Source: a virus. Taken from it: a stretch of DNA of 45,637 bases. The notes under the pieces are model-generated. The model saw only the letters and a list, made by a program, of their open reading frames with translations, made no database searches and was not told the origin of the DNA. The stretch is taken from positions 1 to 45,637 of the IMG/VR virus record IMGVR_UViG_3300024500_000045; one strand, written 5' to 3'. The position numbers and the translations under genes were made by a program. Positions within the stretch are counted from its first letter, which is position 1, and each line of letters begins with the position of its first letter. This document shows, in pieces, positions 19,801 through 26,184 of the stretch.

Positions 19801-21550
19801 TGGTCGTGGGGGTATTGCATTATTAGATTTCCAAGAGTTTGTTGCAGATGGCAATACAAGATTGTTCTTAACAAAAGCAGATTATTCTTTAACACAAAAT
19901 ATTTTAGTAACCGTTGACGGTCATCAAGTCGACACAGGATTTACTAATAGTACTATTGTTGCTGAAGATACAGGAACAACTATTGAACCTGGAAAAACAA
20001 TGGTAGAATTTGGATTAACACCAGATGCAAATTCAATTATTAAAATCATTTGTTTGGGTTCAACATCAAATGTTGATAGTTCTGGATTGTCTGTAATTCG
20101 TGTTAATAAACAAATTTTAACATATGAGGGATCAACACGATCTTTTATGCTAGACAAATTTGTAGATCCATCTAGAAGTTCAGCAATTGCGTCTATGGTT
20201 GTTTTGTTAAACAATAAAAAATTAAAAGGCCCAGATACTTATTATAGAATATACGACGGATCAAATAACGAAGTTGAAGTAGGTGTAGATCCAACATCTG
20301 TGGTAACATCAGTTGATGTTAGAGTTTATATTAATAATATATTACAGCCATTTGTTACGGCATATATCTATGACGGCACTACCGGAACCGTGGTTGTTAA
20401 TACAGAATATCTAGAATTGCAAGATGTTATTAGAATAGAAATTATTAATAATGCAGAATATTCTGTTACAGATAACATTTTACAAATTTCTGATTTAGTA
20501 ACCTTAGTAGACGAAGATCAAATAGAAGTAACTTGGTTTAGCGAATATCCAACGTTTGACATTGTTTCTGACGTTCATTCAGGAGGAAAAGTTCAATATC
20601 AATTGAATAGAGCCCCATTAGATTCTCATTATGTATGGGTTTATAAGAATGGCGAGAGACTAGTTCAAGGAAAAGAATTTGTTGTTTCAACACCAAGGAA
20701 TGTTGTATATCTGAATATTCCTTCTTTGTTAACTGACAAAATTGAAATTATGGAATTTGGTAATAATGTTTATAAAACTCCAAGAGCTTTTGAAATGTAT
20801 AAAGACATGTTTAACGTAACTCATTATAAGCGTTATGCTATTAATGATGTTCAGTTATCAAAAGAATTAAATTATTACGATACTACTATTGAAGTTAATG
20901 ATGCTTCGGCTCTTGACGAACCTAATATGTCTAAAAATATTCCTGGAGTGGTAACAATCAACAAAGAACGCATCGAGTTCTTAACTAAATCCGGAAACGT
21001 GTTAGGACAATTAAGAAGAGGAACGTTAGGATCTTCAATCGGTCAAACTTATCCTGCAGGAACCCCAGTAATCAGTGCAGGTGTTGATGACATTATTCCT
21101 TATATTGATTCTCAAGAAAAAGAAGAGTTTGTTAGCGACGGAAGTACATTGTTGATTGGACCATTATCTTTTGTTCCAACAAAATCAACAAGATCTAGCT
21201 TTACCAGAAAAACAATTCCAGAAGATTTTGGAGCCTGCGATCAAGTAGAAATATTTGTTGCAGGCAAAAGATTAAGAAAAGATCAGTTATCTGTTTATAA
21301 CGAATCTTTAGGATCAGTAAGTCCATCGGCAGATGAAATTTTAGAAGCAGAATTTTCTGTAGACGGAGCAACACCTTATATAAGATTAACTAAGCCAGCA
21401 ACTGAAGGTACACGAATTTTAATAATTAGAAAAGTTGGTAGATTATGGTACGAGAGAGCTGAAACTACAGCAAGTAGAGGTATTACGCTGCTTGATAACA
21501 ATACAGCTATTGCTCGTTTCATTGATCAAAAGCCAACGGAATTGCCATAA
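7865..21550 (+). CDS. Giant baseplate/adsorption structural protein (gp7 position) with FG-GAP propeller and CBM-like modules
   Basis: A single uninterrupted frame of 4561 codons, starting 2 bases after gp6. T4 places gp7 (1032 residues) here, so this is its positional counterpart, but I cannot align it to gp7 by eye. Visible parts, in approximate residue positions: 1-150, a conserved head with FPKSQLPIRKSSDLLPKVFQ and HYSWNPPVDWDKFINYREYFW; 223-264, 1460-1503, 1717-1759, 2202-2245, 2347-2392 and 2463-2519, CBM5/12-like modules; 2170-2720, six FG-GAP-like blades; 3014-3058, with RPRQSMFVNRSEIL; 3132-3190 and 3486-3560, glycine-rich 'GxGY..aP...i.G.GtGA.A' repeats; 3560-4330, repeated fibre-like beta modules; 4339-4409, a module with INKERIEFL and LRRGTLG. 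No transmembrane segment is obvious. The role is most likely a wedge-attached peripheral baseplate or fibre-network protein with glycan-binding parts. That role is inference. Confidence 0.8.
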   Translation: MAKFFPKSQLPIRKSSDLLPKVFQTDANDKFLSGVLDPLLQPGTLEKNVGYVGRRYGKTYNGSDIYLDTDATLRSRYQLEPGVVLKKDGKTQNFYDFIDFKNILKYFGNNEDRDDLIDQHQHYSWNPPVDWDKFINYREYFWMPSGPPPIRILGQSSSVISTYRVKLGEASSFIFSPDGYTNNPRITLYRGQKYKFIVNVPGNGFVIRTSYDTGSLTFNPDLFYPQGSIVVFNGSVWKAKVPVSPADGSTITTESQDWEFVEIVNANSAALDYTKGITNFGIENGTLTFDVPYDAPDILYYQSITDPNKFGQFIISDIEENSKININDDIIGKTTYTSSNGIELSNGMIVNFGGVVTPEKYSKGNWLVEGVGKAISLTNFDDLVVPVLTSDVPEVLFDNEGFDTAPFDDASSYPGTKDYITIAKSSKDLNPWSRYNRWFHRSVLELSFKLSGEDFYHDEAARAKRPIIEFLPNLKLYEHGVFAKETVDYIDTFTSDVFSKIEGSTGYSIDGEPLFNGARILVTADTDSLANNKIYQVKFFTQNGQNQITLIKVDDTESIIGETLLVRRGKKNKGTMFYYDGTAWLSSQEKTKVNQAPLFDAFDENGVSFSDKDTYPVSTFRGTKILAYKESTGVVDLELGFPISYLNISNVGDISFEFVWDIESFTYEVLRKSYSKNINTGFCKFNLTDEYVNHWIETEQKYLQPIIDSQVITTATDTVYFNTVDWFKVTDQDEIYFYKNGERYTESYTRQGGNFIFATPFAVKDVLVIKIFCNLIPEEGYYEIPVGLEKNPLNNELTDFTFGQAVDHISSGLEFYNGFSGLVVGNNSLRDIHGFQAYTKRFLKHESVAPVALTLLVDKQVNLIKALRYAKKSYTDFKHNFIKISGELDFDGDIPKLVDNIINELTRGKNPSSPFVNSDMIGSGAYTNLIYEVEDPDINTFVISDKFDLKTLSNRAVYLYINNQQLINGFDYEFNSDFSFVNILKTLNVGDILEIREYVSSGFNHIPQTPTKIGLFKKFVPEKFLDDTFVEPKYMIQGHDGSLTTAFNDYRDDALLELELRIFNNIKKEYDENIFDIDATAGGYYKTGIFEYNQIIQINTQEFLKWIADTNIDYVSNSYFDSENSFTYTYSNMSDPAGLENLPGWWRGVYKYFYDTDRPHRCPWEMLGFSIKPTWWESEYGPAPYTRNNLLLWEDLAAGLIRQGPRAGVHKRYVRSTLLTHIPVDGDGKLLSPLDSNLAQNFSLINNQGDFNFGDISPAEHAWYSSSEYPFATIIGMALLRPFEFVGKNFDNSKIVRNKLNQLVHTDTGIFVKVEDLVGSSSGGYLTSGLVSYIVDYLKSHNINENVLQEKLDEIDVYLTHRLSGFVDQTQQRFILDSKNPNSTSANIFVPVENQEIYYNVSAPIASIIYSAVIVEKMTNGWKISGYDFLDPHFTYFAPVISQIDPLISVGGVSENFVNWTEDKFYGNGVVARYNNEYYRSVKSHQSGSTFDLTLWKKLPDLPKKDDVQAFKRRTFNTIREQKISYGTTIGTIQGVVDFLLGYEQYLISKGFKFDRYDTDSKVTQDWFTSAKEFMYWTQHNWAPGSLLTLSPAAEKMDVSYPIGVPDNLLDSFYEYQVFRGDGQPLTPNFLNIKRDFQNITIETTNTAEGIYFFKAHLVLKEHVAIFDDRTVFNDVIYDKTTGYRQERVKARGFRTVDWDGDYTSPGFLFDNVNIIAWQPYTDYRLGDIVNYKSYNWVTKSNHTSTDQFVNAFWTKLDSTPNKRLVPNFDYRINQFEDYYNLDADGLGSSQRDLGRHAIGYQTREYLQNLAEDDVTQFQLYQGFIREKGTLNAAVKIFDKLSKTTEDSIVLNEEWAFNVGTLGGVDELNEVEFAFNKDSLQVNPQPMIFVSSAYTGVILDQYLRIPASDFTNAPSPFTTSIIPKTDFDQFQSAGYVKLDQVDFVIKNRSDLETLDITQVKDGDHFWITFDNSAWTVLRFTRKPLLTLISAIKTGTTIEITFNRRHAFIVDDYIGINDVPNLTGFYKINEVTLTSVIIACASDAKDPLVDTSTLIRVYGLDNVRFSSGSDIDQEYVALLPNNSKLWFDSNDNGLWEVVQKNKVFSYKSLTDYGTTVPEGTGHAVCYVERLQQTITSMPSNSMVLVYVEGPTGLKIKQTFAPEPELYLLLSNSFGEELAVSPDGHFLAVGCPRASGVPSAYIGVFDPTANYEIGDVVEYAGKLWKATTAVVGDGSTIDIQSNDWEPTSLLTYDPNFGRGEGFRNQGAVSIYVWNNQNWSLTTTLVSPRPAFDENFGSNISISKSGSDYWMAVSAPGSLDSRGRIYLYRYNSETLAWEQHENNNYIGVYVSDPARQYPKGSIVWWNNSYWKAVEDTNGDGSTISISSPDWIKIDDISSQSSLPTNVSIEDDGSTISSGLLSESDLAELTKQGDMFGSAMAMNKDGSILVVGVADSDGIYFANYKGIWSATQEYIAGDVVKYQGYYHRLTNVRPEDPVDSATYRSFGEYPDDGLPWTNVGDSTIPYSTGKVYIYQRDSNSVYKLKQTITAGSIGLFDDTGNNESITVGDKFGFSVDVDATGQHIVISAPQADINLQNQGAVYYFSATSLTNPEWRLKQKLESFEEYNNLLFGSDVSISSGTERIVVGAKNAPYKSYAYFETGTTFDKNSTIFSTFNGYSGQVYSFERVSGKYFLTEKLEADVTNNESFGYAIDATSDVIVVGSPNYNNGDGLVRTFRKDTSVKSLKTLAVQEQLIDISKIKNISLIDADKNVKISDIDFIDPIKLKILGLAEQELNFKTPYDPAIYTNGTEETVVDPDAAWFTKNVGKLWWNLNTAKWLYYEQGDIAYRNGNWGQLAKGSTIDVYEWVETTLLPSEWSALADTTAGLTEGISGQPLYPNDDVYSVKQFYNEITQQVTEIKYYYWVKGSTVVPQKVNRKLSAGEVAALIETPISSGYPILALLDSDKILAYNFNKFVTSGRALLNIEFYTNESSVNPVHREYVLLAEGVADNLPPETLETKWIDSLVGFDQAGNTVPDPKLSTKEKYGLSFRPRQSMFVNRSEILKIVITNINSLLLTNPYSEILNFDNLNSTDLEPDEKLNEYDVAVDTITDLEQIGAIRVRQAVLQANIVNGEVDTIDIVDSGFGYKNAPYIEIQGDGTGARAYITIDNQGRVSSVKIQTTGRKYTTATVKIREYSVLVRTDETINNFWSIYSWDQQRRIFYKSKSQGYDVRNYWSYIDWWKPGYSTSTRILYEVPSLYLEPTIYTEPGDLIRVKEYANGGWAVLERTADGSGEILGKYLLVARQNGTIEFKDSLYNTKTTAIGFDNVGYYDTALYDLEPSRELRIILNSIKTDLFVGDLKVEWNKLFFTCVRYAFSENQPIFWAFKTSFINALHNVGSLEHKVSYKNDNLPAYQKYLEEIKPYKTSIREYTSRYVNQESTNTDILDFDLPPVYSTRDNKIVPVNNGYNLFDQYPWKWWYDNKGFSVVSIEVSYAGADYTSVPTVLIEGNGTGAKAKAYISNGKVSGITMVDIGEGYTETPTITLVGGNGSSLLKAKAIAILGQTKARTFNLGIKFDRISKEGIYNAFTHSQTFTASGRTAVFDLAFAPTRDKSKITIVKNKQLILNNEYSLSLFKTSTDDYKILKGRLIFVDPPAKDDVITITYEKNDELLDAVNRINKYYSPTSGMIGNEVGQLMTGIDFGGVQVQGTTFDVTGGWDALPWFTDSWDSVDSNDDYYVIVDGSTSGIELPEAPVENQIITIYLQRAGTSKPIRIDDPHFDHAGDSALVTNSNALMPTFVGDGSTKIVSIENYFQTYAGDVLIFRPAESDGSVNITDTNLLDSKISGGTLASMSGAYSTATGMTAEEIVISGGAFNTPDHTPAPEENVPGQILDSVSIKVFQTTISGAATIQNKVVISDGITSRYAIDLTIIEEASILVYVDKISYVSFGDSTTSYSIDFTTNEIVFNTPPALGSTIEIIAIGRGGIALLDFQEFVADGNTRLFLTKADYSLTQNILVTVDGHQVDTGFTNSTIVAEDTGTTIEPGKTMVEFGLTPDANSIIKIICLGSTSNVDSSGLSVIRVNKQILTYEGSTRSFMLDKFVDPSRSSAIASMVVLLNNKKLKGPDTYYRIYDGSNNEVEVGVDPTSVVTSVDVRVYINNILQPFVTAYIYDGTTGTVVVNTEYLELQDVIRIEIINNAEYSVTDNILQISDLVTLVDEDQIEVTWFSEYPTFDIVSDVHSGGKVQYQLNRAPLDSHYVWVYKNGERLVQGKEFVVSTPRNVVYLNIPSLLTDKIEIMEFGNNVYKTPRAFEMYKDMFNVTHYKRYAINDVQLSKELNYYDTTIEVNDASALDEPNMSKNIPGVVTINKERIEFLTKSGNVLGQLRRGTLGSSIGQTYPAGTPVISAGVDDIIPYIDSQEKEEFVSDGSTLLIGPLSFVPTKSTRSSFTRKTIPEDFGACDQVEIFVAGKRLRKDQLSVYNESLGSVSPSADEILEAEFSVDGATPYIRLTKPATEGTRILIIRKVGRLWYERAETTASRGITLLDNNTAIARFIDQKPTELP
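8521..15420 (+). repeat. Six scattered CBM5/12-like modules inside the giant protein
   Basis: Six modules of about 40-55 residues share the pattern 'a.Y..GdvV.Y.g..Yka........t.......W..'. They lie at about 8521-8655 (YPQGSIVVFNGSVWKAK), 12241-12370 (FYGNGVVARYNNEYYRSV, ending LWKKL), 13015-13140 (YRLGDIVNYKSYNWVTKS, ending FWTKLD), 14470-14600 (YEIGDVVEYAGKLWKAT, ending DWEP), 14905-15040 (YPKGSIVWWNNSYWKAV, ending DWIKI) and 15253-15420 (YIAGDVVKYQGYYHRL, ending PWTNV). This is the carbohydrate-binding fold of bacterial chitin-binding CBM5/12 domains, often found in phage tail proteins. The last three sit between FG-GAP blades. Glycan specificity cannot be read from sequence. Confidence 0.6.
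14375..16050 (+). repeat. FG-GAP-like repeats (six blades) inside the giant protein
   Basis: Six protein-level repeats of the form 'FG..(V/I).(I/V)....(G).(I/L).V(G/S)(A/S)P' start near 14375 (SFGEELAVSPDGHFLAVGCP), 14738 (NFGSNISISKSGSDYWMAVSAP), 15155 (MFGSAMAMNKDGSILVVGVA), 15560 (KFGFSVDVDATGQHIVISAP), 15741 (LFGSDVSISSGTERIVVGA) and 15973 (SFGYAIDATSDVIVVGSP). Several are followed by the expected 'G.(V/I)Y.(F/Y)' strand (for example QGAVYYFSA, SGQVYSFERV). The pattern matches the FG-GAP_2 type, which builds integrin-like beta-propellers. Spacing is uneven because the first blades are separated by CBM-like insertions. Confidence 0.68.
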
Positions 21551-21556
21551 TAAATA
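21549..21556 (+). promoter_or_regulatory. T4-type late promoter octamer (AATAAATA)
   Basis: AATAAATA overlaps the stop codon of the giant gene and precedes the next gene. If initiation follows the T4 spacing, the transcript starts around 21561-21566. That would put the first ATG (21561) at or ahead of the transcript start and favours the second in-frame ATG at 21582. Confidence 0.5.
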
Positions 21557-21581
21557 ACATATGGAGATAAAAGAGTCTAAA

Positions 21582-22229
21582 ATGCCACAAGATCAAAACA
21601 CAAATAGCAAGGTAACCGAACAAAAACCCAACGAAACGGGCGGGTTTCACTTCGAAGGTCATATTAAAATATTTGATCCGCAGACCAAAGAGGTTTTTGT
21701 GGATAAGAGAAACGCCATTCACTATGAAAATATGTCAGTAGCAATGGTAAACAGCCTTTCAAATCAAGGGCTAGGAACAATATATCAAATGGCTTTTGGA
21801 ACAGGAGGAACAATTGTTGATCCTACAGGGCTTATTTCGTATTTGACCCCAAATACCGTTGGTGTTAATTCTAGCTTGTATAATCAAACTTATCAGAAAA
21901 TTGTTGACCAAAACGCTTCTGAAAACACCGACCCTGTTCGAAATAAAATGGAAATTCGACATGTAAGCGGAGCAACATATTCAGATATTGTTGTTAGTTG
22001 TTTACTTGATTACGGAGAGCCCGACGGTCAAGAAGCATTTGATAATAGTCAAGATATGAGCGGAAATTTTGTGTTTGACGAGCTTGGGCTAAAAAGTTAT
22101 GATCCAAACGGTAACGGAAAACTATTAACTCATGTAATTTTCCACCCAGTGCAAAAATCATTGAATAGATTATTGCAAGTTGATTATACAATTCGAGTTC
22201 AAAGTTTAACTGGATATAATGAGGTTTAA
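21582..22229 (+). CDS. Conserved-looking virion/baseplate protein of unknown function
   Basis: A 215-residue protein from ATG 21582. An in-frame ATG at 21561 would add seven residues, but it has no Shine-Dalgarno and would fall at the predicted late transcript start. ATG 21582 has AGAG 6 bases upstream. Residues about 25-75 contain FHFEGHIKIFDPQTKEVF, NAIHYENMSVAMVNSL and IYQMAFGTGGT. The 'NAIHYENMS..M' and 'MAFGTGGT' segments recall tail proteins in which an 'N.i...g......l' helix is followed by 'i..ma.GtGgt'. The end (LLTHVIFHPVQKSLNRLLQVDYTIRV) is beta-rich. It lies between the giant wedge-like protein and the fibre genes, where T4 has gp8/gp9-type connectors, so a connector role is possible but unproven. 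It ends 2 bases before the first fibre gene. Confidence 0.6.
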   Translation: MPQDQNTNSKVTEQKPNETGGFHFEGHIKIFDPQTKEVFVDKRNAIHYENMSVAMVNSLSNQGLGTIYQMAFGTGGTIVDPTGLISYLTPNTVGVNSSLYNQTYQKIVDQNASENTDPVRNKMEIRHVSGATYSDIVVSCLLDYGEPDGQEAFDNSQDMSGNFVFDELGLKSYDPNGNGKLLTHVIFHPVQKSLNRLLQVDYTIRVQSLTGYNEV

Positions 22230-22231
22230 TC

Positions 22232-24319
22232 ATGCCGTATAGCGTAAATTACACAGATAAAAATACAAAATCGCCAATTACGGTATATGACAATACTTCA
22301 AGTACCGATACAACATTAACATTTCCCGGACGAAATGTTACAGGCTACGGCCAGATTATTGCAGAAAATTTTCTCCACCTATTAGAAAATTTTGCTAGCC
22401 CCACCGAACCAGTTAATCCAGTTGAAGGGCAATTGTGGTATGAAAGTGAAACTGGTACACTGATGATCTTTGACAACACCAGTTGGAAAGCAGCAGGCAG
22501 TATTCAGAAAAGCCCAACACAACCATCTGTTAGTGCAGACAAGGTTGGAGAGATCTGGGTCGACACCGTTAAACAACAATTATATGTTTGGTCAGGTGAA
22601 ACATGGGTGTTGGTTGGTCCTCAATTCAGTACAACTAGCGGTTTAAGAACTGGACCAATTGTTGACATTATTGACGACTCGGACAACACAGCTCGTAAAA
22701 TTATTAAATTTTTAGTAGATGAAACGCCAATTGCTATTATTAGCGAAGATAGTTTTACTCCTAAAATTAGTATTCCTGGTTTTATCGATATTAAATCAGG
22801 AATTAATTTAACAACCGTTGCATCGGGCGACGGTAATTATGCTCCAAAATTGTACGGAACTGCTCAAGCAGCAGATGCATTGATTGTTAATGATGTAGAA
22901 GTTGTTGCTTCAAAGTTTTTAAGATCTGATATTACTAATACAACTGAATATGGAATTAACGTTAAAAGTAATAGCGGTATTACATTAGGAGTTGACAGCG
23001 GATTTAGAATTTCATCTTCTGCAACATCGGCAAAAATTTATAATGCCAATCCTGGAAGTAGTATTGATTTACAAGTTAATAGAAACGGTAGTCAATCAAC
23101 AATTTTAAGAGTTATTGATAATAAGATTGGTATTAATATTGAAACTCCTCAGCGTGAACTTGACGTAGGTGGCGATATTGGTGTTAGCGGTGATGTTATT
23201 ATCACAAGCACAGATCCAAGTACAAATTTTAATAACGGATCTTTGAGAACAGCAGGCGGAGCCGCAGTTACAAAAAATTTAATTGTTGGAACAGAATTAG
23301 AAGTTGGCGGAACAACTACTATTAAAAATCTTCTTCCAAAGACAACTGAAACATATAGTTTAGGTGCAGATCCTACAACCGGCGGAAAACGTTGGGATAC
23401 GGTTTACGCTAAAACTATCAAAGCAGATTTCTTAAAGGGTGTGTTAGACGGTGACGTTGCAGGTAATGCTAGAACAGCCACTAATTTAAGAACGGTTACT
23501 AGTTTTCAAATTAAAGGCGACGTAACATCTCAGGTTATTAATTTTGACGGTTCTGTTGGCGGAAGTATTAAAGAGTTTACAACAACATTAACTTCAAACA
23601 TTATTGAAGGAAAAGAATTTCCTTTTCCAAATGTATCAAAATCAGACGATTTGGTTTTAGTTTTTAGATCTGGTACAGGTCTAATAAAAGAATCAAGGGA
23701 TGTATTTGTTGGTGACCTTGGAATTCCAATTGGCGGAATTTTACCGTACGCAGGCATCGATATTCCAGACGGATTTTTATTATGTGACGGATCAGAGGTT
23801 GAAAAATCAAAATATAGTAAACTATACGATGCTATTGGTAACACATATGGTTTGCCAACTAGGGGTGTAAACACTTTTGTATTGCCGGATCTACGTGGTA
23901 GATTCCCCCTAGGTCGAGATAATATGGATAATTATGGCACCGTTCCTGAAGAAAACGGCGGCTTCATTGACGCAGGTGGCGGCAACATTGATCGTGTTGC
24001 AGGTACAGAAGCAGATACATTAGGTGCCGGTGCAGGAGATGCTGAAAGCGTATTAGAAGTTAGAAATCTGCCTGAACATGAACATAATTTAAAACCGCCT
24101 GGAGTTGATAGACAATTTGCTGTTGTTAGAGTTGATTCGGCGGTCGTTCCGGGAACTTCTCCTGGTTCAGGACTAGGACCAACAGCAGCTGGTCAAGCTC
24201 AGTATCTTAATACATCCGGAGGTATCAAAACAAGTGCTACTTTAGCAACCCCGTTTAGTATTATGAATCCGTTCTTGACTATTAACTATATCATAAGATC
24301 TGGTCCACCAGCATTCTAA
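22232..24319 (+). CDS. Short tail fibre-like protein with C-terminal tail-collar domain (gp12-like)
   Basis: A 695-residue protein with a GAGG ribosome site in the end of the preceding gene. Residues 1-135 are the N-terminal module shared with the next three fibre genes (GRNVTGYGQIIAENFLHLLENFA, GQLWYESETGTL and WVLVGPQF). The middle has fibre-type beta repeats (GNARTATNLRTVTSFQIKGDV). From about residue 498 there is a phage tail-collar domain: GGILPYAGIDIPDGFLLCDG, SKYSKLYDAIGNTYG, FVLPDLRGRFPLGRDN. H616-x-H618 (in PEHEHNL) matches the metal-binding HxH of T4 gp12-type receptor-binding tips, and the chain ends NPFLTINYIIRSG as collar proteins do. It probably acts as a trimeric adsorption fibre; the receptor is unknown. 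Confidence 0.82.
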   Translation: MPYSVNYTDKNTKSPITVYDNTSSTDTTLTFPGRNVTGYGQIIAENFLHLLENFASPTEPVNPVEGQLWYESETGTLMIFDNTSWKAAGSIQKSPTQPSVSADKVGEIWVDTVKQQLYVWSGETWVLVGPQFSTTSGLRTGPIVDIIDDSDNTARKIIKFLVDETPIAIISEDSFTPKISIPGFIDIKSGINLTTVASGDGNYAPKLYGTAQAADALIVNDVEVVASKFLRSDITNTTEYGINVKSNSGITLGVDSGFRISSSATSAKIYNANPGSSIDLQVNRNGSQSTILRVIDNKIGINIETPQRELDVGGDIGVSGDVIITSTDPSTNFNNGSLRTAGGAAVTKNLIVGTELEVGGTTTIKNLLPKTTETYSLGADPTTGGKRWDTVYAKTIKADFLKGVLDGDVAGNARTATNLRTVTSFQIKGDVTSQVINFDGSVGGSIKEFTTTLTSNIIEGKEFPFPNVSKSDDLVLVFRSGTGLIKESRDVFVGDLGIPIGGILPYAGIDIPDGFLLCDGSEVEKSKYSKLYDAIGNTYGLPTRGVNTFVLPDLRGRFPLGRDNMDNYGTVPEENGGFIDAGGGNIDRVAGTEADTLGAGAGDAESVLEVRNLPEHEHNLKPPGVDRQFAVVRVDSAVVPGTSPGSGLGPTAAGQAQYLNTSGGIKTSATLATPFSIMNPFLTINYIIRSGPPAF

Positions 24320-24334
24320 TATTGGAAATAAGAC

Positions 24335-26164
24335 ATGTCATACACAATAAACAAAACTGATGGAAGTATTTTAGCAACGGTTGCCGACGGTCAAGTCGAT
24401 CAACTATCTTCTGATATTACATTAATTGGAAAAAACTACAGCGGATTTGGCGAAGCATTAAACGAAAACTTTGTTAAGATGCTAGAAAATTTTGCTGATA
24501 CAGGTGAACCAGAAAGACCTATCCGAGGACAAATATGGTTTGATGTAAGCGAATTAAAATTAAAAGTTTACAACGGGACTCAATTTCAACCAGTAAGTTC
24601 GGCAACAATATCAAACACACAACCTTCAACATTAGGTACAGGCGATTTATGGTTTAATGACACTGACAAACAATTATTTTTCTATGATGGAACAAATACA
24701 ATATTGTTAGGACCGTCATACTCTCAAAGTCAAGGTCTTAGCGGACTTAAAGTAGCAAGTATACTTGATTCATTAAATCAAACTCGTGTTATAACATATC
24801 TATACACCAACGGTGTGTTGTTAGGAATATTTTCAAAAGATAGTTTTACTCCTAAAATTGCTATTCCGGGGTTTTCCGGAGACATTGGTCCAGGATTTAA
24901 TGCTGGTACATTAACAAATTTAAAATTTAATGTTACATCTAGTAACGCCGATAAACTTGGAAACCAACCAGCTTCGAAATATTTAAGACAAGATACTGAT
25001 AACATTATTGACGGACAATTAACAATTACCTCAAATAGAGGTTTGTTAGTTGGTGATGCACAGCAAGGACAATTTGTTGTTGTAGATGGTGATGTTGAGT
25101 TTCGTAACGATGCAGAAAATAAAAACATTTCTGTAAAAGTAAAACGAGGTGCTGCGGTTGATAGTGTTTTATCTGTAGACACAATTAATCAAACACTAAA
25201 CATTTATAAAGATAATCCCGGCAGTGAAACATTCATTGGTGGAAATTTAGTAGTTGCTGGCGATTTTACAATTCAAGGCGATACTACAACAATTAATACT
25301 TCAACAATTAATGTTGAAGATAAAAATATTGAATTAGCAAAAACAGATACTCCAACAGACGCTTATGCAGATGGCGGCGGTATTATTTTAAAAGGCGCTA
25401 GCGATCATGAATTTTTATGGACACAGGCAAGCACAGCATGGAATAGTACCGAACATATAAATTTAGCCACAGGAAAAGCATTTAAGATTAACGGTGTTGA
25501 AGTTATTACAGCAACATCATTAGGTCCTGGAATTACTAGTATCCCTGGTGTTACATCTTTTGGTACACAAACTTTATTAACGGTTGGTCCAGAACTTCCG
25601 CCTGGTTCAGGTAATCCTCCAACACCTTACCTACGCCTTGAAGATAATAGAATTGCAACCGTTCAGACTAATCAGGATCTTGAATTAGCCCCAGACGGAA
25701 CAGGAAATGTTAGTTTAATTAACTATCCTAGAATTACAGGATTGAACGATCCTATCGATCAACAAGATGCAGCAACAAAAGAATATGTTGATAATACAAT
25801 AGAAACAAGAAGTTTAGTTTTTAGCATGGATATTTCAGATGCTATTTCTAATTCTGGTATTGCAGCATACTTAACGTTAGTTGCGCCACCGGCAGATTTT
25901 AGAGACGGCACGGTAGCACGAATTTTATGTACATCGTTATCAAACGGTTCATCAAGTTTAAACATTAATACATACTTAAATTCACTTCCAACAACTGAAT
26001 TTATTACACCAGATGCTCCAAGTTCTTTAGTTCCAGGCGGAACAGCGTTTGGAGTTACAGGCGTTTCTTTTTCAACAGCAACGGTTCCTGCTCCTGTAGT
26101 GTCGGTATTTAGAATTGTAAAAACATTCCAGCTAGTTGCTGGCAACTGGACGTTTGTATCATAA
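24335..26164 (+). CDS. Tail fibre protein, second paralog of the shared N-terminal module
   Basis: A 609-residue protein. Residues 1-135 repeat the module of the preceding gene (LIGKNYSGFGEALNENFVKMLENFA, RGQIWFDVSELKLKVY, LLGPSYS). Residues near 180 (SKDSFTPKIAIPGF) nearly match the first paralog (SEDSFTPKISIPGF). Later parts are fibre shaft-like: VAGDFTIQGDTTTINTSTIN, ADGGGIILKG, and DAATKEYVDNTIETR near residue 478, the last being a common coiled-coil fibre motif. The C-terminal 110 residues (from about FSMDISDAISN) differ from the other paralogs and show no collar domain. Only a weak GGAA lies before the start. Function is by analogy with cyanophage-type fibre clusters. Confidence 0.75.
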   Translation: MSYTINKTDGSILATVADGQVDQLSSDITLIGKNYSGFGEALNENFVKMLENFADTGEPERPIRGQIWFDVSELKLKVYNGTQFQPVSSATISNTQPSTLGTGDLWFNDTDKQLFFYDGTNTILLGPSYSQSQGLSGLKVASILDSLNQTRVITYLYTNGVLLGIFSKDSFTPKIAIPGFSGDIGPGFNAGTLTNLKFNVTSSNADKLGNQPASKYLRQDTDNIIDGQLTITSNRGLLVGDAQQGQFVVVDGDVEFRNDAENKNISVKVKRGAAVDSVLSVDTINQTLNIYKDNPGSETFIGGNLVVAGDFTIQGDTTTINTSTINVEDKNIELAKTDTPTDAYADGGGIILKGASDHEFLWTQASTAWNSTEHINLATGKAFKINGVEVITATSLGPGITSIPGVTSFGTQTLLTVGPELPPGSGNPPTPYLRLEDNRIATVQTNQDLELAPDGTGNVSLINYPRITGLNDPIDQQDAATKEYVDNTIETRSLVFSMDISDAISNSGIAAYLTLVAPPADFRDGTVARILCTSLSNGSSSLNINTYLNSLPTTEFITPDAPSSLVPGGTAFGVTGVSFSTATVPAPVVSVFRIVKTFQLVAGNWTFVS

Positions 26165-26184
26165 TGAATAAGGAGCGAAATTAA

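Noticed and set aside
7865-21550. Assembly or frameshift artefact joining several genes
   Set aside because: One frame runs through about 13.7 kb with no internal stop. Composition and beta-rich character stay consistent, and no internal ribosome-site/ATG junction with an upstream stop was seen.
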